Shown here piece by piece: positions 24,997-33,338 of a stretch of 64,000 nt of DNA; positions within the stretch are counted from its first letter, which is position 1; every line of letters begins with the position of its first letter. The notes beneath the pieces are model-generated. The model was given only the letters and a program-made list of their open reading frames with translations. It was not told the DNA's origin and ran no database searches. The DNA lies in the NCBI RefSeq assembly GCF_009762795.1, contig NZ_CP046400.1:3845951-3909950 (forward strand). Direction: 5' to 3'. The translations under genes were made by a program, and so were the position numbers. This DNA comes from Pseudodesulfovibrio cashew (GTDB lineage: Bacteria > Desulfobacterota > Desulfovibrionia > Desulfovibrionales > Desulfovibrionaceae).

Positions 24997-25431
24997 TCAT
25001 GCCGACTGGTCGGAAAGCATGGCGTCGAGTAAATCGAAACCGGTTCCGTTCCGAAAATCCGTACGCACTACCCGGCGTACCCCCGCGCTCCGCAGGAACC
25101 GCTCGGCGCGATCCGGAGCCGCCCCCGGCTCTTCCGATCTCGTCACCACTCCCACCACGGGCCGATTGAAGATGGGCGCGAACAGGGGCGGGAAAAGACT
25201 GGTGGGACTCGTGGCGTCCTGGACCAGAACCAGGACGGCGCAATCAGCCGAAGAGGTGATCAGGGCATGGTAGTAGCGGCTGTTCTCGAGAAACTCCCCG
25301 GGCGTGTTGACGTATCGTCCGAAGAACTCGACCGCCATGGCGCGTCGCGGGGAATAGGACTCACCAGACAGAGCGCGGATCAGGCCGCTCTTGCCCGAGT
25401 TCGTCTCACCGATGAACATGAAGCGCTTCAC
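24997..25431 (-). CDS. eutP: EutP/PduV-type GTPase of the microcompartment operon
   Basis: A 144-residue small GTPase-like protein with the Walker A motif GETNSGKSG (residues 8-16) and NTPGEF in the switch region. EutP/PduV proteins are microcompartment-associated and PduV is reported to localise to compartments. It is the last gene of the choline microcompartment operon, 11 bases after a PduU-like shell gene, and is closed by the terminator at 24945. Confidence 0.88.
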   Translation of the reverse strand: MKRFMFIGETNSGKSGLIRALSGESYSPRRAMAVEFFGRYVNTPGEFLENSRYYHALITSSADCAVLVLVQDATSPTSLFPPLFAPIFNRPVVGVVTRSEEPGAAPDRAERFLRSAGVRRVVRTDFRNGTGFDLLDAMLSDQSA

Positions 25432-25442
25432 GAAAACCGTTC

Positions 25443-25802
25443 CTACGACCGGGTCAGCTCCACCGAAGTGTAGTGCAGGTTGGCCTCGAAATAGTCGAGC
25501 ACGGCCCGCAGGGAGGCCTCCACGCTGGCGACGTCACCGGTAAAGAGCAGGGAGCCGCCGAAGCGGTCCAGGAAGCCTATCTCGACGTCCGCCGCCTTGG
25601 TGGCCACGTCCGCAGCGATGATCACGGCCTCGCTGGGGGTGATGGTCATGATGCCGATAGCCCCGCTCGCGTCGTCGTCCAGGCCCAGCTTCAGGTAGAT
25701 GCTCCTCTGGGGACTGGCGACGACATGGGCCAGCGTGATCTGCCGACCCGGCACGTACTCCTGGATGATTCGCTGTTTGGCTTCTTCCTGCTGAAACGGC
25801 AT
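25443..25802 (-). CDS. Microcompartment shell protein, PduU/EutS-like (circularly permuted BMC-H)
   Basis: A 119-residue shell protein with the permuted BMC order typical of PduU/EutS: an N-terminal strand (RIIQEYVPGRQITLAHVV) precedes the core, and the TPSEAVIIAADVATKAADV helix comes late. PduU hexamers carry a plugged beta-barrel on one side. It adds a specialised facet tile to the choline compartment. Very close spacing to both neighbours supports operon membership. Confidence 0.9.
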   Translation of the reverse strand: MPFQQEEAKQRIIQEYVPGRQITLAHVVASPQRSIYLKLGLDDDASGAIGIMTITPSEAVIIAADVATKAADVEIGFLDRFGGSLLFTGDVASVEASLRAVLDYFEANLHYTSVELTRS

Positions 25803-25828
25803 CGGCGTATCCCCCTGCCCTGTGGTGA

Positions 25829-26380
25829 TTAGAGAAGCTGATCCTTGAGCGCCTTACTCGGAGACGGGATGACCACATGACTGTGAACGGGCCCTGCGTC
25901 GCCGACGCCGGCCACGCCGGACTCCACTGAGGACTGCACCGAGGCCACGTCGCCGGTCATGGTCACGAAGGCCTTGCCGCCCAGCCCGGCGGCGGTGCGG
26001 ATCTCCAGCAGATGGACCATACCGGACTTGGCCGCGGCATCGGCCGCCAGGATGCAGGAGGCGGTGGTGCAGGTCTCGATGACGCCCAGGGCGTCCACCT
26101 GCGGCGCAAGGGAGGTGCCGCTCAGGGCCGGGACGACATCCGGGTGGACACTGGGAATGGTGAACCAGTCCACCACCATGTCGCCGCCGATCTCGCAGCC
26201 TGTTTCAACCGAGCTCTGAATCGCGCCCACATCTCCGGTGACGATGACGATGTATCGTCCAGGGCAGGTGGGACGGGCCATGACCAGCTCCACCTCGGCG
26301 GCCTTGATCATTTCGTCCGCGACGTGCATTCCGAGCGCGACGCTGTTCAGTTCCACGCACCCGATCGTACGCAACTTCAT
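25829..26380 (-). CDS. Microcompartment trimer shell protein, PduT-like (tandem BMC)
   Basis: A 183-residue protein with two BMC domains in tandem (about 1-90 and 95-183). The cysteine at residue 39 in RPTCPGRY sits where PduT carries the cysteine that binds a 4Fe-4S cluster at the three-fold pore, so the tile may conduct electrons through the shell. The PduS-like Fe-S flavoprotein is encoded immediately upstream and is the natural partner. Confidence 0.9.
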   Translation of the reverse strand: MKLRTIGCVELNSVALGMHVADEMIKAAEVELVMARPTCPGRYIVIVTGDVGAIQSSVETGCEIGGDMVVDWFTIPSVHPDVVPALSGTSLAPQVDALGVIETCTTASCILAADAAAKSGMVHLLEIRTAAGLGGKAFVTMTGDVASVQSSVESGVAGVGDAGPVHSHVVIPSPSKALKDQLL

Positions 26381-26392
26381 GATATATCTCCC

Positions 26393-27718
26393 TTAAGCCT
26401 TGATGATTACTTTTCCGTCCGCGATGGACTCGACCTTCCCGTCAATGCTCGCGTGGACCCGGGCGGCCATGGCGTTCTCGGGCATCTCGCCGAGCAGGTC
26501 GCCCCTGTGCACAGAGTCGCCCTCGCCCACCACGCAGACGGACGGCGCACCGATATGCTGGTGCAACGGGATGGATACCCGGGACACGGGCATCTCGCCC
26601 GCGAAAGACGGATGGCCGTCGTACTTGACCAGGTTCAGCCGCTGGATGAGGCGCTTTGTCGGCACGGCGCGGTGTGACCGGAACGGGTTGTTCCGGTACG
26701 TCTTGTCACCGGCCTCCCAGGCAACCCGGTTGGCCATGAGCACCTGCTTGATCTGCGCGTTGACCTCGCGGGGGGACACGCCCATGGGGCAGGCGAACTT
26801 CTCGCAGACGCCGCACTCGGAACAGAGCAGGGCCTCCTTGGCCACTTCGGTTTCCATGATGTTTGAGTGGAGCACGCGCATGAGCTTGTGCGGGTGCAGG
26901 GAGTGCCCAAGCAGATTGCGCGGGCACAGATCCGTGCACCGGGTGCACTGGCAGCAGATGGTATTGCTGATGCGCCGGATACGCTCGGGCGACATGATCT
27001 TGGGGGCCACCACGTTGTGGTCCGGCGGCAGCACGATCAGGCCGCTGGTGGTTTTGGTCACCGGCTGATCGGTGTCGGGAAGTACCCGCCCCATCATGGG
27101 GCCGCCGTCCACCACCTTGTAGTCGGCGATGGTGGGACCGCCCGCGAAATCCAGCACGTCGGAGACCAGCGCGCCCACGGGCACCTTGACGACCATGGGC
27201 TTCGCCACCTCTCCGGTGACGGTCACATAGCGGTGGGTGACAGGCTTGCCCTCCATGGCCAGGGCCACATTGTACAGGGATTCCACATTGCTCACCACCG
27301 CGCCCACCTGCAAGGGCAGGCCGCGCTCCGGGATGGTCTTGCCCAGGACTTCGCGCACGAGCACCTGCTCGTCGCCCGCAGGATAGAAGTCCGCCAGCTC
27401 GAAGACCTCCAGCCGACCCGAGGCATCCCTGGCCACGCGTGCACGGACCGCCTCCATGGCCTTGGCGTGCTTGCCCTTGAGGCAGATGATGCCCCGCTTG
27501 GCGCCCACGCAGTCCATGACGGTCTCAAGGCCCTGCACCACAGTGTCGATCTCCGCCTCCAACAGGTACGGATCGCTCATCAAAAGCGGCTCGCAGGAAG
27601 CGCCGTTGACCAGGACCGCCTCCACGGTGGCTCCGGCCTTGACGTGGGTGGGCAGACCGGCACCGCCGGCGCCAACCACGCCAGCTTCCCGTATCTTCTC
27701 TATGATCTGTTCTCGCAT
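26393..27718 (-). CDS. pduS: PduS-like Fe-S flavoprotein (RnfC/SLBB family)
   Basis: A 441-residue protein with the N-terminal GAGGAGLPTHVK nucleotide/flavin motif (residues 17-28), an SLBB-type domain in the middle, and two 4Fe-4S motifs (CCQCTRCTDLCP and CSECGVCEKFACP). PduS in Salmonella oxidises NADH with FMN and reduces cobalamin. In a glycyl-radical compartment no cobalamin is needed, so here it more likely moves electrons between internal NADH and the outside through the PduT-like pore tile. ATG at 27718 has AAGGGAA upstream. Confidence 0.88.
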   Translation of the reverse strand: MREQIIEKIREAGVVGAGGAGLPTHVKAGATVEAVLVNGASCEPLLMSDPYLLEAEIDTVVQGLETVMDCVGAKRGIICLKGKHAKAMEAVRARVARDASGRLEVFELADFYPAGDEQVLVREVLGKTIPERGLPLQVGAVVSNVESLYNVALAMEGKPVTHRYVTVTGEVAKPMVVKVPVGALVSDVLDFAGGPTIADYKVVDGGPMMGRVLPDTDQPVTKTTSGLIVLPPDHNVVAPKIMSPERIRRISNTICCQCTRCTDLCPRNLLGHSLHPHKLMRVLHSNIMETEVAKEALLCSECGVCEKFACPMGVSPREVNAQIKQVLMANRVAWEAGDKTYRNNPFRSHRAVPTKRLIQRLNLVKYDGHPSFAGEMPVSRVSIPLHQHIGAPSVCVVGEGDSVHRGDLLGEMPENAMAARVHASIDGKVESIADGKVIIKA

Positions 27719-27874
27719 TGCGTTCCCTTTGTACAATCGGTTTGGGGGGTCACCCTGGCCTGTTCAGGCCCTTCGTGCCTGGGCACGGTCGTGGCGCTCT
27801 CTGCCACACATGGTCTCAAGGACCGAAATTCACGGGCGCGCCCCGCTGAACCCGCGGGCCGCGCTCCATCTTCT

Positions 27875-28144
27875 CTATCTGGGAAGAATCATTTCAACTT
27901 CATCGTGGGGACGGGGAATGACATGCACGCTGACCAGCTCGCCTACGTTCTTGGCGGCGACGCAGCCGGCGTCCACTGCGGCCTTGACCGCGCCCACGTC
28001 ACCACGGACCAGGACGGTTACCAGACCGCCGCCGACCTGTTCACGGCCCACCAACTCGACATTGGCGGCCTTGACCATGGCGTCTGCCGCCTCAACTGCG
28101 CCAACCAGTCCACGGGTTTCAATCATACCCAAAGCTTTCAACAT
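27875..28144 (-). CDS. Microcompartment hexamer shell protein (BMC-H)
   Basis: An 89-residue classical BMC-H tile ([35 protein letters not shown]). It forms hexamers that tile the facets. The ATG at 28144 has AAGGAG six bases before it; a longer frame to 28207 would overlap the upstream gene. Nearly identical in its first 60 residues to the other BMC-H at 31552, so the two are recent paralogs. Confidence 0.93.
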   Translation of the reverse strand: MLKALGMIETRGLVGAVEAADAMVKAANVELVGREQVGGGLVTVLVRGDVGAVKAAVDAGCVAAKNVGELVSVHVIPRPHDEVEMILPR

Positions 28145-28170
28145 GACGATCTCCTTCGCGAGTGTCCGAT

Positions 28171-28503
28171 CTAGAGGTTTTCCATAAGGGTTTTCACGGC
28201 CTGACAACTGATGGCCTTGATCAATTCGGGATCTTCCACATCAAATTCGGTCTTGACCAAAGCGGCAACGGCCACCAGCAGGTCCTGCACTCCGCCCTCG
28301 ACCTCTCCGCACGCGGCGGCAGGAGTGGCAGGAGCGACAGGAGCAGGCTCCGGACGTTCGCCGCGCACCATGGCGATGCCCCGTCGGCTGAGTTCATCCT
28401 TGGCGCCCGGCGTCAGGATGACGCCCTCTTCGGCATAGAAAGTCTTTGTTTCCGAACAGATGTATTGGTCTATTTCACCCTTGATCACGAGTGTCCGTTT
28501 CAT
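28171..28503 (-). CDS. Small microcompartment-locus protein of unknown function
   Basis: A 110-residue protein. The first half has the look of a short beta-rich domain with [20 protein letters not shown] at residues 29-48, reminiscent of the start of cobalamin adenosyltransferase-like and EutQ-like microcompartment proteins. An Ala/Pro-rich linker (53-67) leads to an amphipathic helix (80-108) that could be a shell- or cargo-docking segment. It is packed between two shell genes. I can place it in the operon but not name its function. Confidence 0.6.
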   Translation of the reverse strand: MKRTLVIKGEIDQYICSETKTFYAEEGVILTPGAKDELSRRGIAMVRGERPEPAPVAPATPAAACGEVEGGVQDLLVAVAALVKTEFDVEDPELIKAISCQAVKTLMENL

Positions 28504-28506
28504 TGT

Positions 28507-29055
28507 CTACCTCACCCCTTTGACAAGGGAGTTTACGACCGAGGCGTCCGGTCTTGGGATCACAACCGCCTCAATGAGCTCCGTACCCAGCGCGACCTCG
28601 GCCGCCTCCACCGCTTCACGCACGGAGGCCACGTCGCCGCTCAACACGAAATAGGATTTGCCGTTGATGCCCTGCCCCGTCACCAGCCTGGCCAAAATGG
28701 CGTCCGACCGCTTGACCGCGACGTCGGCCGCGTTGATGCCTGCGGAGACGCAACGACACTCGATCACGGCCAGGGCGTCCGCCGGGTTCACCGGAGACTC
28801 CTTCCTCAGGGCAGAGAGGACCTGGTCGGAAACCCCGGAGATGACAAAGGCGCCCTTGAGCGCACGACCGGACTCCCCGGCCTCGTTGACCGACGCGTCC
28901 ACAGCCGCCCGAGTGCCCGAGACGTAGATCATGTAGCGGCCCGAGCAGATGGTCCCGGCGCGGACAAGCTCCACATCGGCGATCTTCATCATCGCGTCCG
29001 CCACGGCCACGCCGGAGGCGATGCTTTTGCACTCGACGACACCCAGCGTATCCAT
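28507..29055 (-). CDS. Microcompartment trimer shell protein (tandem BMC) with pore cysteine
   Basis: A 182-residue tandem BMC protein. Cysteine 37 in AGTICSGRY occupies the same pore position as the PduT cluster cysteine. The two domains (1-90 and 92-180) are diverged from each other. Two Cys-lined trimers in one locus suggest more than one electron or metabolite gate. It abuts the BMC-P gene upstream and the 110-residue protein downstream. Confidence 0.88.
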   Translation of the reverse strand: MDTLGVVECKSIASGVAVADAMMKIADVELVRAGTICSGRYMIYVSGTRAAVDASVNEAGESGRALKGAFVISGVSDQVLSALRKESPVNPADALAVIECRCVSAGINAADVAVKRSDAILARLVTGQGINGKSYFVLSGDVASVREAVEAAEVALGTELIEAVVIPRPDASVVNSLVKGVR

Positions 29056-29058
29056 GGG

Positions 29059-29325
29059 CTAGGCCTCGTCGCAGCCGTCGATAATGCCCACGATGGCCGC
29101 GTCCACGGGTGATTCCGGGTTCGCCAGCGCCTTGCGCGCGGAGCTGCCCAGGGTCACCAGCACGGTCTCGCCGATACCGGCGCTGACACAGTCCACGGCG
29201 ACAAAGCTGGCACGCTCCCCCGCTTCGTCCGCGCCAACCGGCTGCACAACCATCAGTTTGAGGCCGCGCAGGGATTCCTCCTTGCGGGTGGCCCAGACAT
29301 TGCCGATCACTTTGCCGATCTTCAT
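29059..29325 (-). CDS. Microcompartment vertex protein (BMC-P, EutN/CcmL family)
   Basis: An 88-residue pentamer-forming vertex protein starting MKIGKVIGNVWATRK, which is the family signature; GIIDGCDEA ends the chain. Pentamers close the vertices of the icosahedral shell. It is the only BMC-P in the locus, consistent with one compartment being built. Confidence 0.93.
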   Translation of the reverse strand: MKIGKVIGNVWATRKEESLRGLKLMVVQPVGADEAGERASFVAVDCVSAGIGETVLVTLGSSARKALANPESPVDAAIVGIIDGCDEA

Positions 29326-29335
29326 AAGGTCATCC

Positions 29336-29932
29336 TCACAAACATTTCCGAATGGTCATCTCACGGTCACGGGCCGCGTCATAGGCGAGCGGCGTGACCA
29401 GGGCAGTCTTCGGCACCATGAGTACGGACACGCCGTCGTGGCGTTCAACCACGTCTTCCGTGACCAGCATCTCGCGGCAACAGACACGTTCCGGCTTCAC
29501 TTTTTCCAAGGGCACGAGACCGTATCCGGTCAGGGTCTCGACATGGGACTCGTACAGCGAATACAACGCATGCGGAGCAGTCCCATCGAAGGCGCGGTGC
29601 TCATACTCGAGAACCTCCACCCGCTTTCCGCGGAGCAGAAGCCCCAGAACCCGAGCCGCGACCTCCTCCGAGGCTCCCCCCACGGCCAGTTGCGCCATGG
29701 CGACGCAGGAAAGCCCGGGCAGGACATACCGGTGAGGGTCGCATTCCGGCGTTTCCTCGCCCAAAAAGAAATAGTCATAGCCGTCCCCCATGCTGGCACG
29801 GACCTTTTCCGCAAGCTCGCAGCTGCGTTCGGCCAGAACCAGGACGCAGGGAGCGGGCTCCCCTTCCTGAAGCCTGTTCAGGACTTCCCGCGCGATACGC
29901 CGGGCCAGGTCTTGCAAGTCGAAATTCGTCAA
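29336..29932 (-). CDS. Flavoprotein-like microcompartment protein of unknown role
   Basis: A 198-residue protein. The segment CVLVLAERSCELAEKV begins a Rossmann-like fold similar to phosphopantothenoylcysteine-decarboxylase-type flavoproteins, which are sometimes found in glycyl-radical microcompartment loci. The N-terminal helix (LQDLARRIAREVLNRLQEG) has an amphipathic pattern that could target it to the lumen. No catalytic motif can be pinned down. It lies between the EutJ-like and BMC-P genes. Confidence 0.6.
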   Translation of the reverse strand: MTNFDLQDLARRIAREVLNRLQEGEPAPCVLVLAERSCELAEKVRASMGDGYDYFFLGEETPECDPHRYVLPGLSCVAMAQLAVGGASEEVAARVLGLLLRGKRVEVLEYEHRAFDGTAPHALYSLYESHVETLTGYGLVPLEKVKPERVCCREMLVTEDVVERHDGVSVLMVPKTALVTPLAYDAARDREMTIRKCL

Positions 29933-29941
29933 CTTCAGCTC

Positions 29942-30760
29942 CTAGGCGCAGTTCAGGGCAATGCCCATCGGGGTAACGAGAAACGGGTTGGCCGGTTTGA
30001 AGACGGGAAGACCGAGTTCCTTCTCCATGACCCCTTCCAGGCCCTCGAGGCAGCAGGTGCCTCCCACCAGACAGATGGAGGAAACGTTCCGACCGTCGAT
30101 ATGACGGGCCACGATGGAGGCCATCTTCTGGATGACGGGCCGGACCACGGACAGGACCTCGGCCTGACGGCTTCGGTCCATCTTGAATTCTTCGGCTTCG
30201 TTCAGGGTCAGGTCATAATTGCCCGCCAGAACAAGGGAAACATGGGTGCCGCCGGTCGCTTCGTCGGCCACGTAGACGACCTCGCCCGCTTCAAGAACGG
30301 ACAAGCCGGTGGTTCCGCCGCCAATGTCCACGACAACCCCGTTCTCGAGGCCGAGTACCGCGTTGGCCGCAGTGGGCTCGTCCAGGGTGCCGGTCACTTC
30401 GAGACCCGCGCCCTCGACCACGTAGCGGTGTGTCTTGCAGTCCTTTCCGCCGGTCAGCGGCGGGACGGCGATGGCCGCCCGGGTCAGCGTACGGCCCAGG
30501 CGTCGGCCAAGGTCATCCACGAGCCTGCGGACGATACGGGTGGCACCGATGTAGTCCACCACCAGGCCATCCTTGACCACCCGGGCGAACTCCATGGCGC
30601 AGGCCACGGGGTCCCCGGCGTCGTTGAGGACCACCACCACGATGTAGGCGGTGCCGAGATCCACGCCCACGCGAAGGCGCTCGTCGGCGGACACCGGCAC
30701 GGTCTCCGTCAGGCAACGCTCCAGGGCGCTCAGTTTGCGGTCCACAACGCTGAAGTCCAT
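29942..30760 (-). CDS. eutJ: EutJ-like chaperone-type ATPase of the microcompartment
   Basis: A 272-residue Hsp70/actin-fold protein with the phosphate-1 motif VGVDLGTA (about 31-38), the phosphate-2 motif VVDIGGGT and the adenosine motif LVGGTCCLEG. EutJ is proposed to help assembly or reactivation in ethanolamine compartments. The ATG at 30760 follows a GGGGG stretch eight bases after the pduL stop; a longer frame overlaps pduL. Confidence 0.88.
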   Translation of the reverse strand: MDFSVVDRKLSALERCLTETVPVSADERLRVGVDLGTAYIVVVVLNDAGDPVACAMEFARVVKDGLVVDYIGATRIVRRLVDDLGRRLGRTLTRAAIAVPPLTGGKDCKTHRYVVEGAGLEVTGTLDEPTAANAVLGLENGVVVDIGGGTTGLSVLEAGEVVYVADEATGGTHVSLVLAGNYDLTLNEAEEFKMDRSRQAEVLSVVRPVIQKMASIVARHIDGRNVSSICLVGGTCCLEGLEGVMEKELGLPVFKPANPFLVTPMGIALNCA

Positions 30761-30768
30761 TTTGCCCC

Positions 30769-31449
30769 CTACTGCCTGGTCACGATGCGGCCGGTCACCT
30801 TGGAGTGCCAACCGGAACCGTTGCCTTCGTCAAAGTCGATGTGCAGGGACAGCTTGAACTGCTCGTTGACCCGCACCAGCACGTCCTCCAGGATGATGGG
30901 CCGCCCCGAGTCAAGGCGCACGCTCACCAGCTGGTTGTCGGAGACGCACAGACGCCTGGCGTCCTCGGGGGTCATGTGGATGTGGCGCGCGGCCACGATC
31001 ACACCCTGTTCGAGGCCGACGATGGAGTTTTCGGAGGCCAGGATGATGCCTGGCGTATCCTTGATGTCGCCGGACTGGCGCACCGGGGCTTTCACCCCCA
31101 GGATGCGGGCGTCGGTCTGGGAAATCTCGATCTGGCTGGAACCGCGGGAGGGCCCGAGCACCGCCACGTTGTCCATGACGCCCTTGGGGCCGATGAGTCG
31201 GACCCGCTCCTTGGCGAGGAACTGTCCGGGCTGGGACAGGTCGCGGGCTGGGGTCAGGGGATGGCCGAACAGCTCCATGGCGTCGGCTTCGCTGAGGTGG
31301 GCATGCCGCGCGGACAGCTCCACGGGGATGGTTTCGCCGGACACTGCGCAGTCGGTCGGCAGGGACACGCCCTCGCCCTTCAACTGGTCCACCAGCGTCT
31401 GAATTACTCCACCCAAAATTTCGTTGATGACTTTCTCGTTCATATTCAT
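30769..31449 (-). CDS. pduL: Phosphotransacylase PduL
   Basis: A 226-residue PduL-type phosphate acyltransferase that converts acetyl-CoA and phosphate to acetyl phosphate, recycling CoA inside the shell and permitting ATP formation by acetate kinase. Zinc-binding histidines are seen in SARHAHLS and AARHIHMT. The first 20 residues form an amphipathic helix typical of an encapsulation peptide. A large hairpin lies just upstream. Confidence 0.93.
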   Translation of the reverse strand: MNMNEKVINEILGGVIQTLVDQLKGEGVSLPTDCAVSGETIPVELSARHAHLSEADAMELFGHPLTPARDLSQPGQFLAKERVRLIGPKGVMDNVAVLGPSRGSSQIEISQTDARILGVKAPVRQSGDIKDTPGIILASENSIVGLEQGVIVAARHIHMTPEDARRLCVSDNQLVSVRLDSGRPIILEDVLVRVNEQFKLSLHIDFDEGNGSGWHSKVTGRIVTRQ

Positions 31450-31486
31450 GGCTTGCGAATTGTCTCAGGTTCCTGAATCCGGGGCA

Positions 31487-31515
31487 GTGGAGGGAACCCG
31501 GCGGGTTCCCTCCAC
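31487..31515 (-). promoter_or_regulatory. 13-bp intercistronic hairpin between BMC-H and pduL
   Basis: Perfect stem 31487-31499 with 31503-31515 around GGC. There is no T-tract in the minus direction. It probably stabilises the upstream shell mRNA or causes partial termination, raising shell-protein over enzyme output. Confidence 0.65.
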
Positions 31516-31551
31516 TTCGTCGACGGCACGGCGCATGGCCGTACGATCAGA

Positions 31552-31833
31552 TTAGCCTTCGGCGGAGGGCAGAATGGTCTCCACCTCGCTGTGGGGACGG
31601 GGGATGACGTGAACGCTGATCAGTTCGCCCACGTTCTTGGCGGCGGCAGCGCCGGCATCAACGGCAGCCTTGACGGCGCCGACATCTCCACGAACCATCA
31701 CGGTCACCAGACCGCCGCCCACCTGAGTCTTGCCGACCAGGGTGACGTTGGCAGCCTTGACCATGGCGTCAGCGGCTTCCACTGCGCCCACCAGACCTTT
31801 GGTCTCGATCATTCCGAGTGCGTTGAGGGACAT
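31552..31833 (-). CDS. Microcompartment hexamer shell protein (BMC-H)
   Basis: A 93-residue classical BMC-H tile ([19 protein letters not shown]). It is very similar to the tile at 27875 but ends differently (SAEG). Likely a major facet protein, since it is followed by a stabilising hairpin that would favour high expression. Confidence 0.94.
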   Translation of the reverse strand: MSLNALGMIETKGLVGAVEAADAMVKAANVTLVGKTQVGGGLVTVMVRGDVGAVKAAVDAGAAAAKNVGELISVHVIPRPHSEVETILPSAEG

Positions 31834-31894
31834 GTTGTTCTCCTTTGCAAGTTTATATTCAGCTTAATTCGCTACGAGTTGACCCGTTGCCGGG

Positions 31895-33334
31895 TTACGC
31901 CATCTTCTTCAGTTGCTCGACGATCATGGCGGTGATGGCCTGAACGTCGATGTTGGTCCCGCAGCTCTGGGCAGCGGGGGCCGGGCACTCCGTGTTCCCC
32001 AGGTCGTAGGCGATGCGCCGCACGTTCATGAGGTTGAGCGGAGTGACGTTGTCGGAGGTGGAGCTGCCCCCCACCGCGCCGCACCCCAGGGTGAAGGAAG
32101 GGAACAGCGAGGTGGACAGGCCCACGGCTCCGTGGGTGGACGGGGTATTGACGAGCATGCGGGAGACCGGCTTTCTCATGCCGAACTCGCGGATGATCTC
32201 CTCGTTGTGGGAGTGGATAGCCAGGGAGTGCCCCACGCCGCCGTTCTCCAGGAGGGCGTGGCACAGCTCGCAGGCTTCCTGCCAATCCTCGACCACGTAA
32301 AAGGCGATGAGCTGGGTGAGCTTCTCCTTGGAGAAGGGAAACTTGGGACCGACGCCTTTCTCGTCGGAGACCAGCAGTCTGGTGCCGTGCGGGATCTCGA
32401 TCCCGGCCAGCTTGGCGATGTGGGCTGCGTCGCGTCCCACGATGGCGGGGTTCATGGTCCCGTTGCCGCGCTCCATGACCGCCTTGACCTTGGTCAGATC
32501 CTCGCCCTGGAGGAAGTATCCGCCCTGGGCGATAAGTGCCGCCTTGACCTGGTCGGCGATGACTCGATCCACGACGATGGACTGCTCCGAGGCGCAGACC
32601 GTGCCGTTGTCGAACGTTTTGGAAGCCATGATCTTGGACACGGCGTCCTCGACATTGGCGGTGCGCTCCACATAGGCGGGGACATTGCCCGCGCCAACGC
32701 CAAGAGCCGGGGTGCCGGAGCTGTAGGCCGCCTTGACCATGCCGGGTCCGCCGGTGGCCAGAATCAGGTCGGCCTGGCGCATGAGCTCGCCGCTCCCCTG
32801 GATGGTGGGAACGCTCATGACCGAAACCATGTCCGCGCACACGCCCAGACGGTCCAGCACACCGCGAATCATCTCCACGGTCTTGCCGATGCACTTCTTG
32901 GCGCTGGGGTGCGGGGTGAAGACGATGGCGTTGCCGGACTTCAGGGAAATGATGGATTTGTAGATGGTCGTGGAAGTGGGGTTGGTCGAGGGAACGATTC
33001 CCGCCACCACGCCGATGGGCACGGCCACCTCGACGACCTTGCGGGCCTTGTCGTCATTGAGGACGCCGATGGTCTTCATGTCCTCGATGGCCTTGATCAG
33101 CCCCTGGCTGGCCAGTATGTTCTTTGTCTTCTTGTCCTGCACCTTGCCGAAGCCGGTCTCCTCCACGGCCAGGGCGGCCAGGGACTCGGCCTGGACGTAT
33201 GCCTCCTCGGCAATGGCCTTGACGATGGCGTCGACGCGTTCCTGGTCATAGCGGGCAAAATCGGCCTGGGCCTGTTTTGCGGCGCGAACCAGGGAGCGGG
33301 CCTCCTGCATGGACAGCAAATCCTTGTCTACCAT
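31895..33334 (-). CDS. cutF: CoA-acylating acetaldehyde dehydrogenase (active copy)
   Basis: A 479-residue aldehyde dehydrogenase that oxidises acetaldehyde with NAD+ and CoA to acetyl-CoA. The catalytic cysteine is C247 in FDNGTVCASEQS, and the acylating-type NAD motif and GAGNVPAYVE are present. The start is four bases from the end of the shell gene at 33339. This is the enzyme expected to consume the acetaldehyde made by CutC inside the shell. The C-terminal 20 residues (TNIDVQAITAMIVEQLKKMA) form an amphipathic helix that may be the encapsulation peptide. Confidence 0.93.
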   Translation of the reverse strand: MVDKDLLSMQEARSLVRAAKQAQADFARYDQERVDAIVKAIAEEAYVQAESLAALAVEETGFGKVQDKKTKNILASQGLIKAIEDMKTIGVLNDDKARKVVEVAVPIGVVAGIVPSTNPTSTTIYKSIISLKSGNAIVFTPHPSAKKCIGKTVEMIRGVLDRLGVCADMVSVMSVPTIQGSGELMRQADLILATGGPGMVKAAYSSGTPALGVGAGNVPAYVERTANVEDAVSKIMASKTFDNGTVCASEQSIVVDRVIADQVKAALIAQGGYFLQGEDLTKVKAVMERGNGTMNPAIVGRDAAHIAKLAGIEIPHGTRLLVSDEKGVGPKFPFSKEKLTQLIAFYVVEDWQEACELCHALLENGGVGHSLAIHSHNEEIIREFGMRKPVSRMLVNTPSTHGAVGLSTSLFPSFTLGCGAVGGSSTSDNVTPLNLMNVRRIAYDLGNTECPAPAAQSCGTNIDVQAITAMIVEQLKKMA

Positions 33335-33338
33335 AAGA

